Shown in pieces: positions 1-10,559 of a stretch of 64,000 bases of DNA. Position numbers and translations under genes: made by a program. The notes beneath the pieces were generated by a model. It did no database searches. It was not told the origin of the DNA and saw only the letters and a program-made list of their open reading frames with translations. The stretch comes from Pseudomonas sp. SJZ074 (GTDB taxonomy: Bacteria > Pseudomonadota > Gammaproteobacteria > Pseudomonadales > Pseudomonadaceae), in assembly GCF_007828215.1 (NCBI RefSeq), contig NZ_VIUE01000002.1, positions 430,527 to 494,526 on the forward strand. The letters are read 5' to 3'. How positions within the stretch are numbered: the stretch's first letter is position 1; the number at the start of each line of letters is the position of its first letter.

Positions 1-520
1 CCATCGCCGCGCAGGCCATGTAGTACCAGCGCCAGTCCGGACCGAGCAGCAGGTGCCGGCACAGGCCATAAAGTCCCAGGATGGTCCAGAGCGCGAGAAA
101 GCCATCGATCTGTCCGGTGCGCAGGATGCTGTAGGTCTGGTAGGTCGCCAGGAACAACAGCGCGGCGATCACGCCGATGCGCCGTCCCCACAGCCGCCGG
201 CCCAGGTCATACAGGCAGGCAGTGGTCACGCTGCCGGCCAGCAGCGCGGGCAAGTACAAGGCAACTTTTGGCAAGTGGGTCAGTTGCACGAACAGCGCCA
301 CCGCCCACATGAACAGGGGCGGCTTGTCCGCATAGATTTCCCCGGCCCGATGGGGAATGAACCACGAGCCGTTCTGCAGCATTTCCAGGGCTACGCCGAG
401 GAAACGTTCTTCATCGACATTCAGCGGTTGCCGCCAGCCGAGTCCGGCGCCCACCATGACCAACGCCAATAACGCAAAGCCCAGCCCTTCCAACCGTGGG
501 GAAGCTAATCGTATCCGCAC
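1..520 (-). CDS. ArnT-like membrane glycosyltransferase (GT39/GT83 type), 3' end outside window
   Basis: Only the first 173 codons are inside the window. The start is taken as GTG at 520, four bases after the stop of the LAB_N gene; an ATG lies about 22 codons in. Visible are an N-terminal membrane segment, then a periplasmic-loop motif NVDEERFLGVALEML, which resembles the DE-R-Y motif of ArnT/PMT-type enzymes, then ADKPPLFMWAVALF and further hydrophobic segments. Family knowledge: such enzymes move a sugar from a polyprenyl-phosphate carrier to an envelope acceptor such as lipid A. It is the last visible gene of a minus-strand operon with a GT2 lipid-carrier glycosyltransferase and an epimerase, so it is the likely final transferase. 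Donor and acceptor cannot be told from sequence. Confidence 0.8.
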   Translation of the reverse strand, partial: MRIRLASPRLEGLGFALLALVMVGAGLGWRQPLNVDEERFLGVALEMLQNGSWFIPHRAGEIYADKPPLFMWAVALFVQLTHLPKVALYLPALLAGSVTTACLYDLGRRLWGRRIGVIAALLFLATYQTYSILRTGQIDGFLALWTILGLYGLCRHLLLGPDWRWYYMACAAM

Positions 521-524
521 CGCT

Positions 525-818
525 TCAGCCCCTTTTGTCCAGCTCGAGGCCTTTGTGTTCATGCTGCCTGGCGATCAATTGCAGATTGCGCAGGTACACA
601 ATGAAGCCGAAGGACTGGCCGAGAATGAACACCGGGTCTTGGCGATAAATGGCGTATGCCAGAAGCAAGGCACTGCCGGCGATGCTCAGGTACCAGAATC
701 CGACCGGAATCACGCTGCGCTTCTTGTACTCGCTGTAGAGCCACTGCAAGGCAAAGCGCCCGGTAAAGACCAACTGGCCCATGAACCCCACGGCCAGCCA
801 CATCGATTCCCTGCCCAT
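525..818 (-). CDS. Small membrane protein with lipid A biosynthesis N-terminal (LAB_N) domain
   Basis: A 97-residue protein with three hydrophobic stretches and the LAB_N signature (GQLVFTGRFALQWLYSE, then SVIPVGFWYLSIAGS and GFIVYLRNL). LAB_N occurs at the N-terminus of some lipid-A-disaccharide synthases, but here it stands alone. Free-standing copies are often found between a GT2 polyprenyl-phosphate glycosyltransferase and an ArnT-like transferase, as here, one base after the GT2 stop. Its biochemical role is unknown; a membrane partner or carrier-translocation role is inference from context. Confidence 0.85.
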   Translation of the reverse strand: MGRESMWLAVGFMGQLVFTGRFALQWLYSEYKKRSVIPVGFWYLSIAGSALLLAYAIYRQDPVFILGQSFGFIVYLRNLQLIARQHEHKGLELDKRG

Positions 819-819
819 G

Positions 820-1563
820 TCAGGCCTCGCTTTCTTGCGCGTTGACGTCCAGGCGGGTGCGTTTTATCAACCACCACACCCCCAACAGATCGACGATGCC
901 CACCAGGGCCCGGTCCAGGTTTCCATAATTGGACACTCCTGCCCCGCGTTCACGGTGGTTGACCGGCTGGACCAGCATCCGGCCGTTATGACGACGGATC
1001 AGGGCAGGAATGAACCGGTGCATGTGATCGAAGTACGGCAGGCGCAGAAAGGCGTCGCGCTCGATCAGTTTGATGCCGCAGCCGGTATCCGGGGTCTGGT
1101 CTTTCAGCAGGCTGGCGCGCAGCTTGTTGGCAAACCGCGAGGCCCAGCGCTTGCTCGCCGTGTCGCGACGGTTCACCCGGTGCCCCGCCACCAGCTTGAC
1201 GCCCGCGGGCTTGCCCTCCGAACCGCGCACCAGGTCGAGCATCTTCGGCAAGTCGGCCGGATCGTTCTGACCATCACCATCCAGGGTCGCCAACCAGTGC
1301 CCGCGGGCCACCACGGCGGCGTGGTGGATGGAGGTGCTCTGCCCCAGGGAACGGGCATGGCTGAGCACCCGTAGTTGAGGGTAGCCCTGGCCTTGTAGCG
1401 AGCGCAGCTCGGCCGCAGTGGCGTCGGTGCTGCCATCGTCCACCACGATGACTTCGAAGGCCTCGTTGACCAGCGCCCTACGCACCTCCTCCAATAACGG
1501 AATGAGATTGCCTGCTTCGTTCTTCGCCGGGATCAAGACGGATACATAAGGGGTTTCGTGCAT
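820..1563 (-). CDS. GT2 glycosyltransferase, polyprenyl-phosphate sugar synthase type
   Basis: 247 residues with a GT-A fold: SVLIPAKNEAGNL at the N-terminus, IVVDDGSTDAT around residue 40 (nucleotide-binding DDGS), and LDGDGQNDP near residue 95 (metal-binding DxD region). It resembles dolichyl-phosphate mannose synthases and ArnC, but is shorter than ArnC and has only one weak hydrophobic stretch at the C-terminus. It would load a sugar from a nucleotide donor onto undecaprenyl phosphate at the inner membrane. It sits 24 bases after the epimerase gene, whose product is probably its donor substrate. Sugar specificity is not readable from the sequence. Confidence 0.85.
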   Translation of the reverse strand: MHETPYVSVLIPAKNEAGNLIPLLEEVRRALVNEAFEVIVVDDGSTDATAAELRSLQGQGYPQLRVLSHARSLGQSTSIHHAAVVARGHWLATLDGDGQNDPADLPKMLDLVRGSEGKPAGVKLVAGHRVNRRDTASKRWASRFANKLRASLLKDQTPDTGCGIKLIERDAFLRLPYFDHMHRFIPALIRRHNGRMLVQPVNHRERGAGVSNYGNLDRALVGIVDLLGVWWLIKRTRLDVNAQESEA

Positions 1564-1587
1564 GACTTACCTATTCGAAATGCGCGG

Positions 1588-2559
1588 TTAAACGCGGTAA
1601 TAGTCGCGGTACCAATCGACAAACGACCGCACACCGTTGGACACCGGAACCTGCGGACGAAAATCCACCCGCTCTTCCAGGTCACGGGTGTCCGCCCACG
1701 TGTCGACCACATCGCCTGATTGCAACGGCAAGAAATTCTTGATGGCGCGGATACCCGTCGCCTCTTCGATGCATTCGACAAACTGCAGGAGTTTCACCGG
1801 CGAACCGCGTCCAATGTTGTAGACCTTGTTCGGTGCACCGCTTTCATCGGTAGGCGGCCGCGGCAGTAATCGCACGAGGCCTTCGACAATGTCGTCGATG
1901 TAGGTGAAATCCCGAGACATCGCGCCATCGTTGTACACATCGATGGCGCGGCCGTTGAGGATGGCATCCGTGAACTTGAACAGCGCCATGTCGGGTCGGC
2001 CCCAAGGCCCATACACGGTAAAAAAGCGCAGGCCGGTCGTGGGGATGCCGTAGAGATGGGAGTAGGAATGAGCCATCAACTCATTGGCACGCTTGGTCGC
2101 GGCGTAGAACGACATGGGTCGATCGACCGGGTCGGTGGTGGCATACGGCAGGTGATCGCTCAAGCCATACACCGAACTGCTCGAGGCATAGATCAGATGC
2201 GCCGGCCCATGGGCACGACAGGCTTCGAGGATGTTGAGGAAGCCCACCAGATTGCTTTGCGCGTAGGTGTCCGGATTGTCGATGGAGTAACGCACGCCGG
2301 CCTGGGCAGCCAGGTGGATGACCTGTTCGAAACACTGTTCGGCAAACAGATCCTGCAACGCTTGCTTGTCAGCCACATCGAGCCAACGGAACTGAAAGTT
2401 GGAACAGGCGTCCAGTTGCGCAAGCCGGTCCCGTTTCAACTCGACGCTGTAATAGCTGTTGAGGTTATCGACACCAATGACCTGGTGACCATCGGCGCAT
2501 AAGCGCTTGACGGTATGAAAGCCGATGAAACCGGCGGCGCCGGTGACCAGAATTTTCAT
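1588..2559 (-). CDS. NAD-dependent epimerase, UDP-glucuronate 4-epimerase-like
   Basis: 323-residue extended short-chain dehydrogenase/reductase. TGAAGFIGFH (residues 7-16) binds NAD, SSSSVYG carries the catalytic Ser, and YAATK gives the catalytic Tyr and Lys. The motifs TVYGPWGRPDMALFKF and YNDGAMSRDFTYIDDI are typical of UDP-glucuronate 4-epimerases (LpsL/CapI/Gla group). The predicted reaction is UDP-GlcA to UDP-GalA. This fits the neighbourhood, because Ugd, encoded by the last gene of the divergent arn operon, makes UDP-GlcA. It is the first gene of the minus-strand operon. The exact nucleotide sugar is inferred from similarity. Confidence 0.85.
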   Translation of the reverse strand: MKILVTGAAGFIGFHTVKRLCADGHQVIGVDNLNSYYSVELKRDRLAQLDACSNFQFRWLDVADKQALQDLFAEQCFEQVIHLAAQAGVRYSIDNPDTYAQSNLVGFLNILEACRAHGPAHLIYASSSSVYGLSDHLPYATTDPVDRPMSFYAATKRANELMAHSYSHLYGIPTTGLRFFTVYGPWGRPDMALFKFTDAILNGRAIDVYNDGAMSRDFTYIDDIVEGLVRLLPRPPTDESGAPNKVYNIGRGSPVKLLQFVECIEEATGIRAIKNFLPLQSGDVVDTWADTRDLEERVDFRPQVPVSNGVRSFVDWYRDYYRV

Positions 2560-3137
2560 GCGTCGGATTCCTGTCCAACCGGGAGACAGGAGATCGCCTT
2601 GAAACTGACATACCCGCTACTCAAAACAGTCACTTGTATACGTCACTCTGCTGGATGGCCCGACTTCTCGGCACTTGCAGAACTTTTATCAAACTTAAAT
2701 GACGGTTTTGTGATCGAAACATGACTCGCTGGACGCTCGAATGCCGAACGTAGAAAGCGATCAGCTGCGCGAGCCTGTTGATAGGTTCAAACAGCATCCA
2801 CCCAGTAGAAGAACATGTAATACAAATAGAAAATGCCTCGTAAGCATTTTGCTACTACCCATGTAAGAAACAGGCTCTAACGTAAAAAACGCCTATAAGT
2901 GAAGTTTTTTTTACCCAGCTGTTTTTCACACTTATTTCAAAAAAAACCGCCTAACCTCAAAGAACAGGGGCCAACTCGACCTGAATATGCATCTGCCCAA
3001 CCGAAACCGAAACACTTCCTGTGATGCTTCTCTTGCGAGGTAACTCCTTGATACAGCCTTGCTTTTAGGGGCTACGCTATCTTGGATCCAATCTATCGTT
3101 TCAACGTCTACTGACTCTTCAGTTCCCTGGGGTACCC
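2560..3137. other. 578-base AT-rich divergent promoter region
   Basis: No credible gene. It separates the epimerase operon (minus) from the arn operon (plus) and must hold both promoters. Its middle part (about 2700-2960) is far richer in A+T than the flanks. A small hairpin AAAATGC-7-GCATTTT lies at 2830-2850. I could not identify a convincing PmrA or PhoP box by eye. Confidence 0.6.
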
Positions 3138-4286
3138 ATGACTCAATCGTTTCTTCCCTTCTCTCGCCCCAGCATTGGCGATGAAGAGATTGCCGCTGTA
3201 AATGAGGTACTGCGCTCCGGCTGGATCACCACGGGTCCAAAAAATCAGCAACTTGAAGAGCAGTTCGCCGCGTATGTGGGTTGCCGCCACGCTGTTGCAC
3301 TTTCTTCGGCCACCGGCGGTATGCACATTGCGTTACTGGCACTAGGCATTGGCCCGGGCGATGAAGTCATTACGCCGTCCCAGACCTGGGTATCGACCGC
3401 CAACATGATCTGCCTGTTGGGTGCCACGCCAGTATTCGTCGACGTGGACCGCGACACACTCATGAGCGATCTTTCGAGTATCGAAGCCGTTATCACCTCG
3501 CGCACCAAAGCAATCATCCCGGTGCACTACGCCGGCGCCGCGTTCGATCTCGACCCTCTCTATGCATTGGCGGACAAACACGGCATCGCCGTTATCGAGG
3601 ACGCCGCGCACGCGGCTGGCACCCTCTACAAAGGTCGCCACGTCGGGGCCCAAGGCACGGCAATTTTCTCGTTCCATGCGATCAAGAACATGACTTGCGC
3701 CGAAGGCGCCATGTTCGTCACGGACGATGAAGCACTCGCCGCCCGGGTGCGCATGCTCAAGTTCCACGGCCTCGGCGTTGACGCCTACGACCGCCTCACC
3801 CATGGTCGCAAACCCCAGGCGCAGGTGATGGAGCCGGGGTTCAAATACAACCTGGCCGACATCAATGCCGCCATCGCTCTCGTGCAATTGGAGCGCCTGG
3901 ACGAAATCAACGCCAAACGCACCGAACTGGCCAAGGCCTACCTGCAACGGTTGGAAGGTTCAAAGGTGCAGCCATTGGCGCTTCCGGCCTATGCGCAGCA
4001 GCACGCCTGGCACCTGTTCATCCTGCGCATCGATGCCGAGCGCTGCGGCCTGGACCGCGAAGCGTTCATGAAAGCCTTGCAGGCGCAGGACATCGGCACG
4101 GGCATCCATTTCATCGGAACGCACCTGCACACCTACTACCGCCAGCGCTTCCCCGACGTCCATCTACCCAATACCGAATGGAATTCGGCACGTCTGTGCT
4201 CGATTCCGCTGTTTCCCGACATGACCGGCGATGACGTGAACCGCGTTGTCGACACCATTGAAAACGTCTTGGACGCCCACCTGTGA
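3138..4286 (+). CDS. arnB: UDP-4-amino-4-deoxy-L-arabinose--oxoglutarate aminotransferase
   Basis: 382-residue DegT/DnrJ/EryC1 aminotransferase. [15 protein letters not shown] and [19 protein letters not shown] near the N-terminus, the VIEDAAHA motif (PLP-contacting Asp) and [10 protein letters not shown] (PLP lysine) match ArnB/PmrH. It transaminates UDP-Ara4O to UDP-Ara4N in the cytoplasm, with glutamate as donor. It is the first gene of an eight-gene operon and overlaps arnC by 4 bases. The family's usual length is about 380 residues. Confidence 0.97.
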   Translation: MTQSFLPFSRPSIGDEEIAAVNEVLRSGWITTGPKNQQLEEQFAAYVGCRHAVALSSATGGMHIALLALGIGPGDEVITPSQTWVSTANMICLLGATPVFVDVDRDTLMSDLSSIEAVITSRTKAIIPVHYAGAAFDLDPLYALADKHGIAVIEDAAHAAGTLYKGRHVGAQGTAIFSFHAIKNMTCAEGAMFVTDDEALAARVRMLKFHGLGVDAYDRLTHGRKPQAQVMEPGFKYNLADINAAIALVQLERLDEINAKRTELAKAYLQRLEGSKVQPLALPAYAQQHAWHLFILRIDAERCGLDREAFMKALQAQDIGTGIHFIGTHLHTYYRQRFPDVHLPNTEWNSARLCSIPLFPDMTGDDVNRVVDTIENVLDAHL

Positions 4287-5302
4287 AACCTTACCCGATC
4301 AATTGCGTGTCGATTGTCATCCCGGTCTACAACGAACAAGAGAGCCTGCCCGAGTTGCTTCGACGTACCGAAGCGGCGTGCCGGCAATTGCACCACAAGT
4401 ACGAAATCGTGCTGGTCGACGACGGCAGTCGGGACGAGTCGGCGCAGATCCTGGAAGAGGCTGCGACGCTGCGAGGCAGCCCGATCGTCGCGGTGATCCT
4501 GAACCGCAATTATGGTCAGCACGCCGCGATCATGGCCGGTTTCGAGCAGTGCAAGGGCGATGTCATCATCACCCTCGACGCCGACCTGCAAAACCCGCCC
4601 GAAGAGATTCCACGCCTGGTGGCCCAGGCCGAACTGGGCTATGACGTGGTCGCCACGGTACGCAACAACCGCCAGGATTCGGCCCTGCGGCGCTGGCCGT
4701 CGAAGCTGATCAACCTGGCGGTGCAGCGCTCCACCGGCGTTGCCATGAGCGACTATGGCTGCATGCTGCGCGCCTATCGGCGGTCCATCGTCGACGCCAT
4801 GCTCGCGTGCCGCGAACGCAGCACCTTCATCCCGATCCTCGCCAACAGCTTTGCCCGGCATACCACAGAGATCCTGGTGAGCCATGCCGAGCGCGAGCAC
4901 GGAGAGTCCAAGTACAGCGCCATGCGCCTGGTCAACCTGATGTTTGACCTGATCACCTGTATGACCACCACACCTCTACGGCTGCTGAGCATCGTTGGCT
5001 TCGCCATGGCCGGCCTGGGCGTGCTGTTCGCCATGGCCTTGATCGTGCTGCGGCTGGTCTTCGGTGCCAGTTGGGCCGGCGGCGGGACGTTCGTGCTGTT
5101 CGCCGTGCTGTTCGTGTTCACCGGCGGGCAGTTCATTGGCATGGGTTTGCTGGGCGAGTACCTGGGGCGGATGTACAGCGACGTGCGAGCGCGCCCACGG
5201 TTCTTCGTCGAAAAGGTTCTGCGTGGACAGCCTGCCGTGCCCCCACCCGTTATCACCGTTGATGGCCTCACTTCCACTTCTTCAGACCAGGTTCTCTCAT
5301 GA
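4283..5302 (+). CDS. arnC: Undecaprenyl-phosphate 4-deoxy-4-formamido-L-arabinose transferase
   Basis: 339 residues. The N-terminal GT2 domain carries [23 protein letters not shown] and [12 protein letters not shown]; two C-terminal transmembrane segments (about residues 235-260 and 270-295) anchor it in the inner membrane. It transfers Ara4FN from UDP to undecaprenyl phosphate. The ATG overlaps the arnB stop and the gene end overlaps arnA by 4 bases, which suggests translational coupling. Confidence 0.97.
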   Translation: MKPYPINCVSIVIPVYNEQESLPELLRRTEAACRQLHHKYEIVLVDDGSRDESAQILEEAATLRGSPIVAVILNRNYGQHAAIMAGFEQCKGDVIITLDADLQNPPEEIPRLVAQAELGYDVVATVRNNRQDSALRRWPSKLINLAVQRSTGVAMSDYGCMLRAYRRSIVDAMLACRERSTFIPILANSFARHTTEILVSHAEREHGESKYSAMRLVNLMFDLITCMTTTPLRLLSIVGFAMAGLGVLFAMALIVLRLVFGASWAGGGTFVLFAVLFVFTGGQFIGMGLLGEYLGRMYSDVRARPRFFVEKVLRGQPAVPPPVITVDGLTSTSSDQVLS

Positions 5303-7290
5303 GCGTAAAAGCCGTTGTTTTCGCCTATCACGATATTGGCTGTGTCGGTATCGAAACCCTGCTCGACTCCGGCTTCGATATTGTCGCGGTGTTTACCCAC
5401 GCCGACGACCCAAAGGAGAACACCTTCTACGGCTCCGTCGCGCAATTGTGCGCACGCAAGGGCATCCCGGTTCATGCTCCCGAAGACGTCAATCATCCGC
5501 TGTGGGTCGAGCGCATCGGCAAACTCGATCCCGATTACCTGTTCTCGTTCTACTACCGTCACTTGCTGAGCGAACCGCTGCTCGCCATCGCCCCTAAAGG
5601 CGCGTTCAACCTGCACGGCTCCCTGCTGCCGCGCTATCGTGGACGGGCGCCAGCCAACTGGGTACTGGTCAATGGTGAAACCGAAACCGGCGTGACCCTG
5701 CATCGCATGGTCAAGCGCGCGGATGCCGGTGCGATCCTGGCCCAGCAACGGGTGGCCATCGAGCGCAGCGACACCGCGTTGACCTTGCATGGCAAATTAC
5801 GCCAGGCGGCCACCGACCTGCTGCGCGACACCCTGCCCACGTTGCTTGCCGGTGAAGCCAGCGAAACGGAGCAGGACGAATCCAAGGCCACGGTGTTCGG
5901 TCGGCGCACGGCGGCGGACGGCAGACTGGTCTGGCAGCGCCCGGCCGAAGAACTGTTCAACCTGGTCCGGGCGGTGACCCAGCCTTATCCCGGGGCGTTT
6001 TGTGCCGTCGGCGAACACAAGCTGATCGTCTGGAGCGCGGAAGTCGTCGAGGGCAACGAAGGCCAGGATCCGGGGCGCGTCATCAGCGTCGATCCGCTGC
6101 GCATTGCGTGTGGCGTGGATTCGTTGGTGATCACCTCGGGCCAACGCAACGAAAACGGCTTGTACCTGGGCGGGCCACAATTGGCCAACGAGTTGGGACT
6201 GGTCGACGGCTCGTTGCTGCACGGCACTGAGTCCCGCCGGGGCCCACGGCGTACCCGGGTGTTGATCCTGGGCGTCAACGGTTTCATCGGCAATCACCTG
6301 TCGGAACGCTTGCTGCGCGACGATAAATACGATGTCTATGGCCTCGACATCGGCTCCGATGCCATCGAACGCCTGCGCAGTCATCCGCATTTCCATTTCG
6401 TCGAAGGCGACATCAGCATCCATTCCGAGTGGATCGAATACCACATCAAGAAATGCGACGTCATCCTGCCGCTGGTCGCCATCGCCACCCCCATCGAGTA
6501 CACCCGAAATCCGCTGCGGGTGTTCGAGTTGGATTTCGAAGAGAACCTGAAACTGGTTCGCTACTGCGTCAAGTACAACAAGCGCGTGATCTTCCCCTCG
6601 ACGTCCGAAGTCTATGGCATGTGCCAGGACAACAACTTCGACGAAGACACCTCCAACCTCACTGTCGGCCCGATCAACAAGCAGCGCTGGATCTACTCGA
6701 TTTCCAAGCAACTGCTCGACCGGGTGATCTGGGCCTACGGCCAACAAGGCCTGAAATTCACTTTGTTTCGCCCCTTCAACTGGATGGGCCCGCGCCTGGA
6801 TCGATTGGATTCGGCACGCATCGGCAGCTCCCGAGCGATTACCCAATTGATCCTCAACCTGGTGGAAGGTACGCCGATCCGCCTGTTCGATGGCGGTGAA
6901 CAGAAGCGTTGCTTCACTGATATTGCCGACGGTGTCGAAGCACTGGCGCGGATCGTCGACAACGAGAACAACGCCTGCAACGGCCAGATCATCAACATCG
7001 GCAACCCGGACAACGAAGCCAGCATTCGCCAATTGGGCGAGGAGCTGCTGCGACAGTTCGAGGCACACCCGCTGCGCGACAACTTTCCGCCCTTCGCCGG
7101 GTTCCGTGATGTCGAAAGCAAGGCCTTCTATGGCACCGGTTACCAAGACGTCTCACACCGCAAACCGAGCATCGCCAATGCCAAGCGCCTGCTGGACTGG
7201 ACGCCAACCGTGCAGATGAGTGAAACCATCGGCAACACGCTGGATTTCTTCCTGCGCGAAGCCATGCGCGAAATCGCGGACAAGCGTTGA
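5299..7290 (+). CDS. arnA: Bifunctional UDP-Ara4N formyltransferase / UDP-glucuronate decarboxylase
   Basis: 663 residues, close to the family's usual 660. The N-terminal formyltransferase half (about 1-300) has [16 protein letters not shown] with the Asn and His catalytic residues, then ADAGAIL with the Asp. The C-terminal SDR half starts near residue 318 with [12 protein letters not shown] (NAD site) and has PSTSEVYG and [10 protein letters not shown] (catalytic Tyr/Lys). It oxidatively decarboxylates UDP-GlcA to UDP-Ara4O and formylates UDP-Ara4N. The fusion is normal for the family. It overlaps both neighbours by 4 bases. Confidence 0.97.
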   Translation: MSVKAVVFAYHDIGCVGIETLLDSGFDIVAVFTHADDPKENTFYGSVAQLCARKGIPVHAPEDVNHPLWVERIGKLDPDYLFSFYYRHLLSEPLLAIAPKGAFNLHGSLLPRYRGRAPANWVLVNGETETGVTLHRMVKRADAGAILAQQRVAIERSDTALTLHGKLRQAATDLLRDTLPTLLAGEASETEQDESKATVFGRRTAADGRLVWQRPAEELFNLVRAVTQPYPGAFCAVGEHKLIVWSAEVVEGNEGQDPGRVISVDPLRIACGVDSLVITSGQRNENGLYLGGPQLANELGLVDGSLLHGTESRRGPRRTRVLILGVNGFIGNHLSERLLRDDKYDVYGLDIGSDAIERLRSHPHFHFVEGDISIHSEWIEYHIKKCDVILPLVAIATPIEYTRNPLRVFELDFEENLKLVRYCVKYNKRVIFPSTSEVYGMCQDNNFDEDTSNLTVGPINKQRWIYSISKQLLDRVIWAYGQQGLKFTLFRPFNWMGPRLDRLDSARIGSSRAITQLILNLVEGTPIRLFDGGEQKRCFTDIADGVEALARIVDNENNACNGQIINIGNPDNEASIRQLGEELLRQFEAHPLRDNFPPFAGFRDVESKAFYGTGYQDVSHRKPSIANAKRLLDWTPTVQMSETIGNTLDFFLREAMREIADKR

Positions 7291-8174
7291 TGCAGGCGGG
7301 TCTTCGAATCGATGTCGACACCTACCGAGGCACACGTGAGGGTGTGCCGCAGTTACTGGACATTCTCCAGGAGGCACAGGTCAAGGCGACGTTTTTCTTC
7401 AGCGTTGGACCCGACAACATGGGGCGTCATCTGTGGCGCCTGTTGCGGCCGCAGTTCCTTTGGAAAATGCTGCGCTCCAACGCCGTCGGGTTATACGGCT
7501 GGGACATCTTACTGGCCGGCACCGCCTGGCCTGGCAAGCCTATCGGCCGCGATCTCGGGCACCTGATGCGTCAGGCCCGGGCGGCTGGCCATGAGGTCGG
7601 TTTGCACGCCTGGGATCACCATGGCTGGCAGGCCAATGCCGGACGCTGGGAGCACGCGCAGCTGATCGAGCAGATTCGCCGAGGCGTAGACAGCCTCAGC
7701 GATATCCTCGGTGAACCCGTTACCTGCTCGGCGGCGGCCGGTTGGCGCGCGGATGAGCGTGTGATCGAGGCCAAGCAGGCGTTTGGCTTTCGCTATAACA
7801 GCGATTGCCGGGGGCAGAGCCTGTTCCGCCCCGCGCTGGCCGATGGAGGCCTGGGCACGCCGCAGATTCCCGTAGACCTACCGACCTTCGATGAGGTGGT
7901 CGGCCCAAGCGTCATGGCCAAGGATTACAACGCTTTCATTCTTGAGCGCTTTGCCGCCGGCAAACTCAACGTCTACACGATCCATGCCGAAGTAGAAGGG
8001 ATACTGATGGCCAACCATTTCCGTCAATTGCTGGCGCAAGCACGCCAGCGAAGCATCCGTTTTCAGCCCTTGGGTGATCTGCTGCCCACCGCCGTTGACG
8101 GCTTGCCTGCAGGTCGTGTGAAGCGCGGCACGCTCGAAGGCCGCGAAGGCTGGCTGGGAGTGCAAGGCGCATGA
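7287..8174 (+). CDS. arnD: 4-deoxy-4-formamido-L-arabinose-phosphoundecaprenol deformylase
   Basis: 295-residue NodB-type polysaccharide deacetylase. [18 protein letters not shown] at the N-terminus carries the metal-binding Asp residues, and [13 protein letters not shown] near residue 108 gives the His pair (H-x-x-D/H type). It removes the formyl group from undecaprenyl-P-Ara4FN so that ArnT can use the carrier. The start ATG overlaps the arnA stop; the C-terminus overlaps arnT by 4 bases. Confidence 0.96.
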   Translation: MMQAGLRIDVDTYRGTREGVPQLLDILQEAQVKATFFFSVGPDNMGRHLWRLLRPQFLWKMLRSNAVGLYGWDILLAGTAWPGKPIGRDLGHLMRQARAAGHEVGLHAWDHHGWQANAGRWEHAQLIEQIRRGVDSLSDILGEPVTCSAAAGWRADERVIEAKQAFGFRYNSDCRGQSLFRPALADGGLGTPQIPVDLPTFDEVVGPSVMAKDYNAFILERFAAGKLNVYTIHAEVEGILMANHFRQLLAQARQRSIRFQPLGDLLPTAVDGLPAGRVKRGTLEGREGWLGVQGA

Positions 8175-9820
8175 GCAAGCCTTGGGCACTACCGCTGCTG
8201 CTGGCGACCTGTCTGTTGGCTTACCTGCTGCCGCTGGGCAGTCATGGGCTGTGGATTCCCGACGAAACCCGCTATGCCCAGATCAGCCAGGGCATGCTGC
8301 TGAGCGGCGACTGGGTGTCGCCCCAGTTCATGAGCCTGCGCTACTTCGAAAAACCGGCGGCCGGCTATTGGATGATCGCCGTCGGCCAGGCGCTGTTCGG
8401 TGAGAATCTGTTCGGTGTGCGCATCGCCTCGGCCATCAGCATCGGGCTCAGCGTGCTGCTGTGCTACTTGCTTGCCCGCCGGCTCTGGAACGATCCTCGC
8501 AAGAGTTTCGTCTGCGCGCTGCTGTACATGAGCCTGACCGTGGTCGCCGGCGCCGCGGGCTACGCCAACCTCGATCCGCAGTTCACCTTCTGGGTCAATC
8601 TGAGCCTGGCCGCCTTGTGGTTTGCCCTGGATAGCAGTGTCCGCCGCCAACGCCTGATCGGCTGGGCGATGCTGGGGCTGGCCTGCGGCATGGGTTTCTT
8701 GACCAAGGGTTTTCTTGCCTGGTTGTTGCCGGTGCTGATCGCCCTGCCCTGGATGGCCTGGCAACGCCGCTGGCGTGAGTTGCTGGTCTTCGGGCCGCTG
8801 GCGATCGCCGTGGCCATTGTCGTCAGCCTGCCCTGGGCCCTGGCGGTGCACACCGAAGAACCGGATTACTGGCGGTTCTTCTTCTGGCACGAACATATCC
8901 GGCGCTTTGCCGGGGACGATGCCCAACATAACGCGCCCTGGTGGTTCTATCTGCCGCTGCTGGTGGCGTTCAGTCTGCCCTGGGTCGCGCTGTTGCCCCC
9001 TGCGCTGCGGCAGGCGTGGCAGACCCGGCGCCAGGCGAGTATCGCGTTCCTGTTGTTGTGGCTGTTGATGCCGCTGGCGTTTTTCAGCCTCAGCAAAGGC
9101 AAGTTGCCAAGCTACATCCTGCCGTGCCTGCTGCCCCTGGCGCTGCTCCTGGGCCATGCCCTGGCGGACCGGCTGAAGCACAAGCAGGGCCGCTCCCTTG
9201 TCATCAATGGTTGGCTCAACCTGACACTGGGCCTGCTGGTGCTATTCGCCCTGGTCTACCTGCAACTGAAAAAACCGCTGTACAACCATGAGCCGCAACA
9301 CCTGACATTATTGTCCGTCGGCCTGGTCGGCTGGATCATGACCAACCTGCTGCAAGCTCTCCAGCCGTTGCGCTGCTGGGCTGCTCCGGCCTTCGGTAGC
9401 TTGCTGTTGATCGGGTTGCTACCGGCGGCAATGCCGGCGTCCGTGGTCACCAACAAGATGCCCGATCAGTTCATCCTCGAACACCTCGAGGCGCTCAGCC
9501 ATACCGACAAGTTGCTGAGCAACGATCTTGGCGCCGCGTCCGCCCTCGCCTGGCGCCTGAGGCGCACGGAAGTGGCGTTGTACAACACCATTGGCGAGCT
9601 GAAATATGGCCTTGCCTACCCTGATGGCCTACGGCAACGGGTCGACCCGCCACAGGTCGAGCAATGGATGCGCGACGCCCGTCGAAACGGTCCGGTCGGC
9701 GTGGTCATGCGGGTCAAGGGTGAGGAAGAACTTCAGGAAATCGAACGGTTGCCCAAGGATGGGAAACGTTACGAACGGGGCAACCTGGTCATCCTGATCT
9801 TCCCACAGGACGCGTCATGA
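8171..9820 (+). CDS. arnT: Lipid A L-Ara4N transferase
   Basis: 549-residue inner-membrane GT83 enzyme with about a dozen hydrophobic segments and a soluble C-terminal part from about residue 420. The first periplasmic loop holds [15 protein letters not shown] (catalytic DE and Arg) and [11 protein letters not shown]. It transfers L-Ara4N from undecaprenyl phosphate to lipid A phosphates, lowering the negative charge and giving polymyxin and cationic-peptide resistance. It overlaps arnD and arnE by 4 bases each. Confidence 0.97.
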   Translation: MSKPWALPLLLATCLLAYLLPLGSHGLWIPDETRYAQISQGMLLSGDWVSPQFMSLRYFEKPAAGYWMIAVGQALFGENLFGVRIASAISIGLSVLLCYLLARRLWNDPRKSFVCALLYMSLTVVAGAAGYANLDPQFTFWVNLSLAALWFALDSSVRRQRLIGWAMLGLACGMGFLTKGFLAWLLPVLIALPWMAWQRRWRELLVFGPLAIAVAIVVSLPWALAVHTEEPDYWRFFFWHEHIRRFAGDDAQHNAPWWFYLPLLVAFSLPWVALLPPALRQAWQTRRQASIAFLLLWLLMPLAFFSLSKGKLPSYILPCLLPLALLLGHALADRLKHKQGRSLVINGWLNLTLGLLVLFALVYLQLKKPLYNHEPQHLTLLSVGLVGWIMTNLLQALQPLRCWAAPAFGSLLLIGLLPAAMPASVVTNKMPDQFILEHLEALSHTDKLLSNDLGAASALAWRLRRTEVALYNTIGELKYGLAYPDGLRQRVDPPQVEQWMRDARRNGPVGVVMRVKGEEELQEIERLPKDGKRYERGNLVILIFPQDAS

Positions 9821-10161
9821 GCCTGTTGCTGTTATTGGCTGCCTGCGTGCTGACGTGCCTGGGACAGATAGCCCAGAAGTACGCCGTCGAGGGTTGGCGT
9901 GGCCGATCATCGGGCTGGGGCGAGAAGCTGCGCTCGCCATGGCTGTGGCTGGCGCTGGCGGCGCTGGGGGCCGGCCTGCTGGTGTGGTTGCTGGTATTGC
10001 AACGCCTCGAAGTGGGCGTCGCCTACCCGATGCTGAGCCTGAATTTCGTATTGATCACCCTGGTCGCCCGGTTTGTGTTCCACGAGACCATCGACCACCG
10101 CCATTGGCTGGGCGTCGCCCTGGTGATCGCCGGGGTGATATTGCTGGGACAGCACGCATGA
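9817..10161 (+). CDS. arnE: Undecaprenyl-P-Ara4N flippase subunit ArnE
   Basis: 114-residue EamA/SMR-like protein with four hydrophobic segments ([14 protein letters not shown], then three more, ending [14 protein letters not shown]). With ArnF it is thought to flip undecaprenyl-P-Ara4N across the inner membrane. Length and position between arnT and arnF match the family. It overlaps both neighbours by 4 bases. Confidence 0.95.
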   Translation: MSLLLLLAACVLTCLGQIAQKYAVEGWRGRSSGWGEKLRSPWLWLALAALGAGLLVWLLVLQRLEVGVAYPMLSLNFVLITLVARFVFHETIDHRHWLGVALVIAGVILLGQHA

Positions 10162-10559
10162 ACCTTCGTCGCGGTGTCATCTTTGCGCTGGGCAGCGTGT
10201 TACTGGTCAGCCTTGCGCAGTTGGCTTTGCGTTGGAGCATGAGTCGTCTTCCGCTGCCCGGACAGTGGCTCACAGGCAGCGTCGATCCAACGGCACTGGC
10301 CGTGGTACTGGGTGCCGTTGTTGCCTATGCCTTGTCGATGCTCTGTTGGCTGGTTGCGCTGCGGGATCTGCCGTTGGGCCGAGCCTATTCGCTGCTGAGC
10401 ATCAGCTATGCGCTGGTGTACCTGCTTGCCGCCGTGCTGCCGGTCTTCAATGAAGGCTTCAGCCTTTCGAAAAGCCTCGGAGTGACCTTGGTCATCCTCG
10501 GCGTCCTCACCATCAACTCTCGCCCCGTTCAAGCATCCGAACCCAGGAAGGTCGTATGA
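10158..10559 (+). CDS. arnF: Undecaprenyl-P-Ara4N flippase subunit ArnF
   Basis: 133 residues from the ATG at 10158, which overlaps the arnE stop. A longer in-frame reading starting near 9855 is a shadow inside arnE and is not used. Four hydrophobic segments, including [19 protein letters not shown] and [16 protein letters not shown], match the SMR-like ArnF. It is the partner of ArnE in carrier flipping. Its end overlaps ugd by 4 bases. Confidence 0.94.
   Translation: MNLRRGVIFALGSVLLVSLAQLALRWSMSRLPLPGQWLTGSVDPTALAVVLGAVVAYALSMLCWLVALRDLPLGRAYSLLSISYALVYLLAAVLPVFNEGFSLSKSLGVTLVILGVLTINSRPVQASEPRKVV

Noticed and set aside
9855..10157. N-terminal extension of arnF (234-residue reading)
   Set aside because: It is an out-of-frame reading of arnE; ATG 10158 gives the normal ArnF length and the 4-base overlap used throughout the operon.
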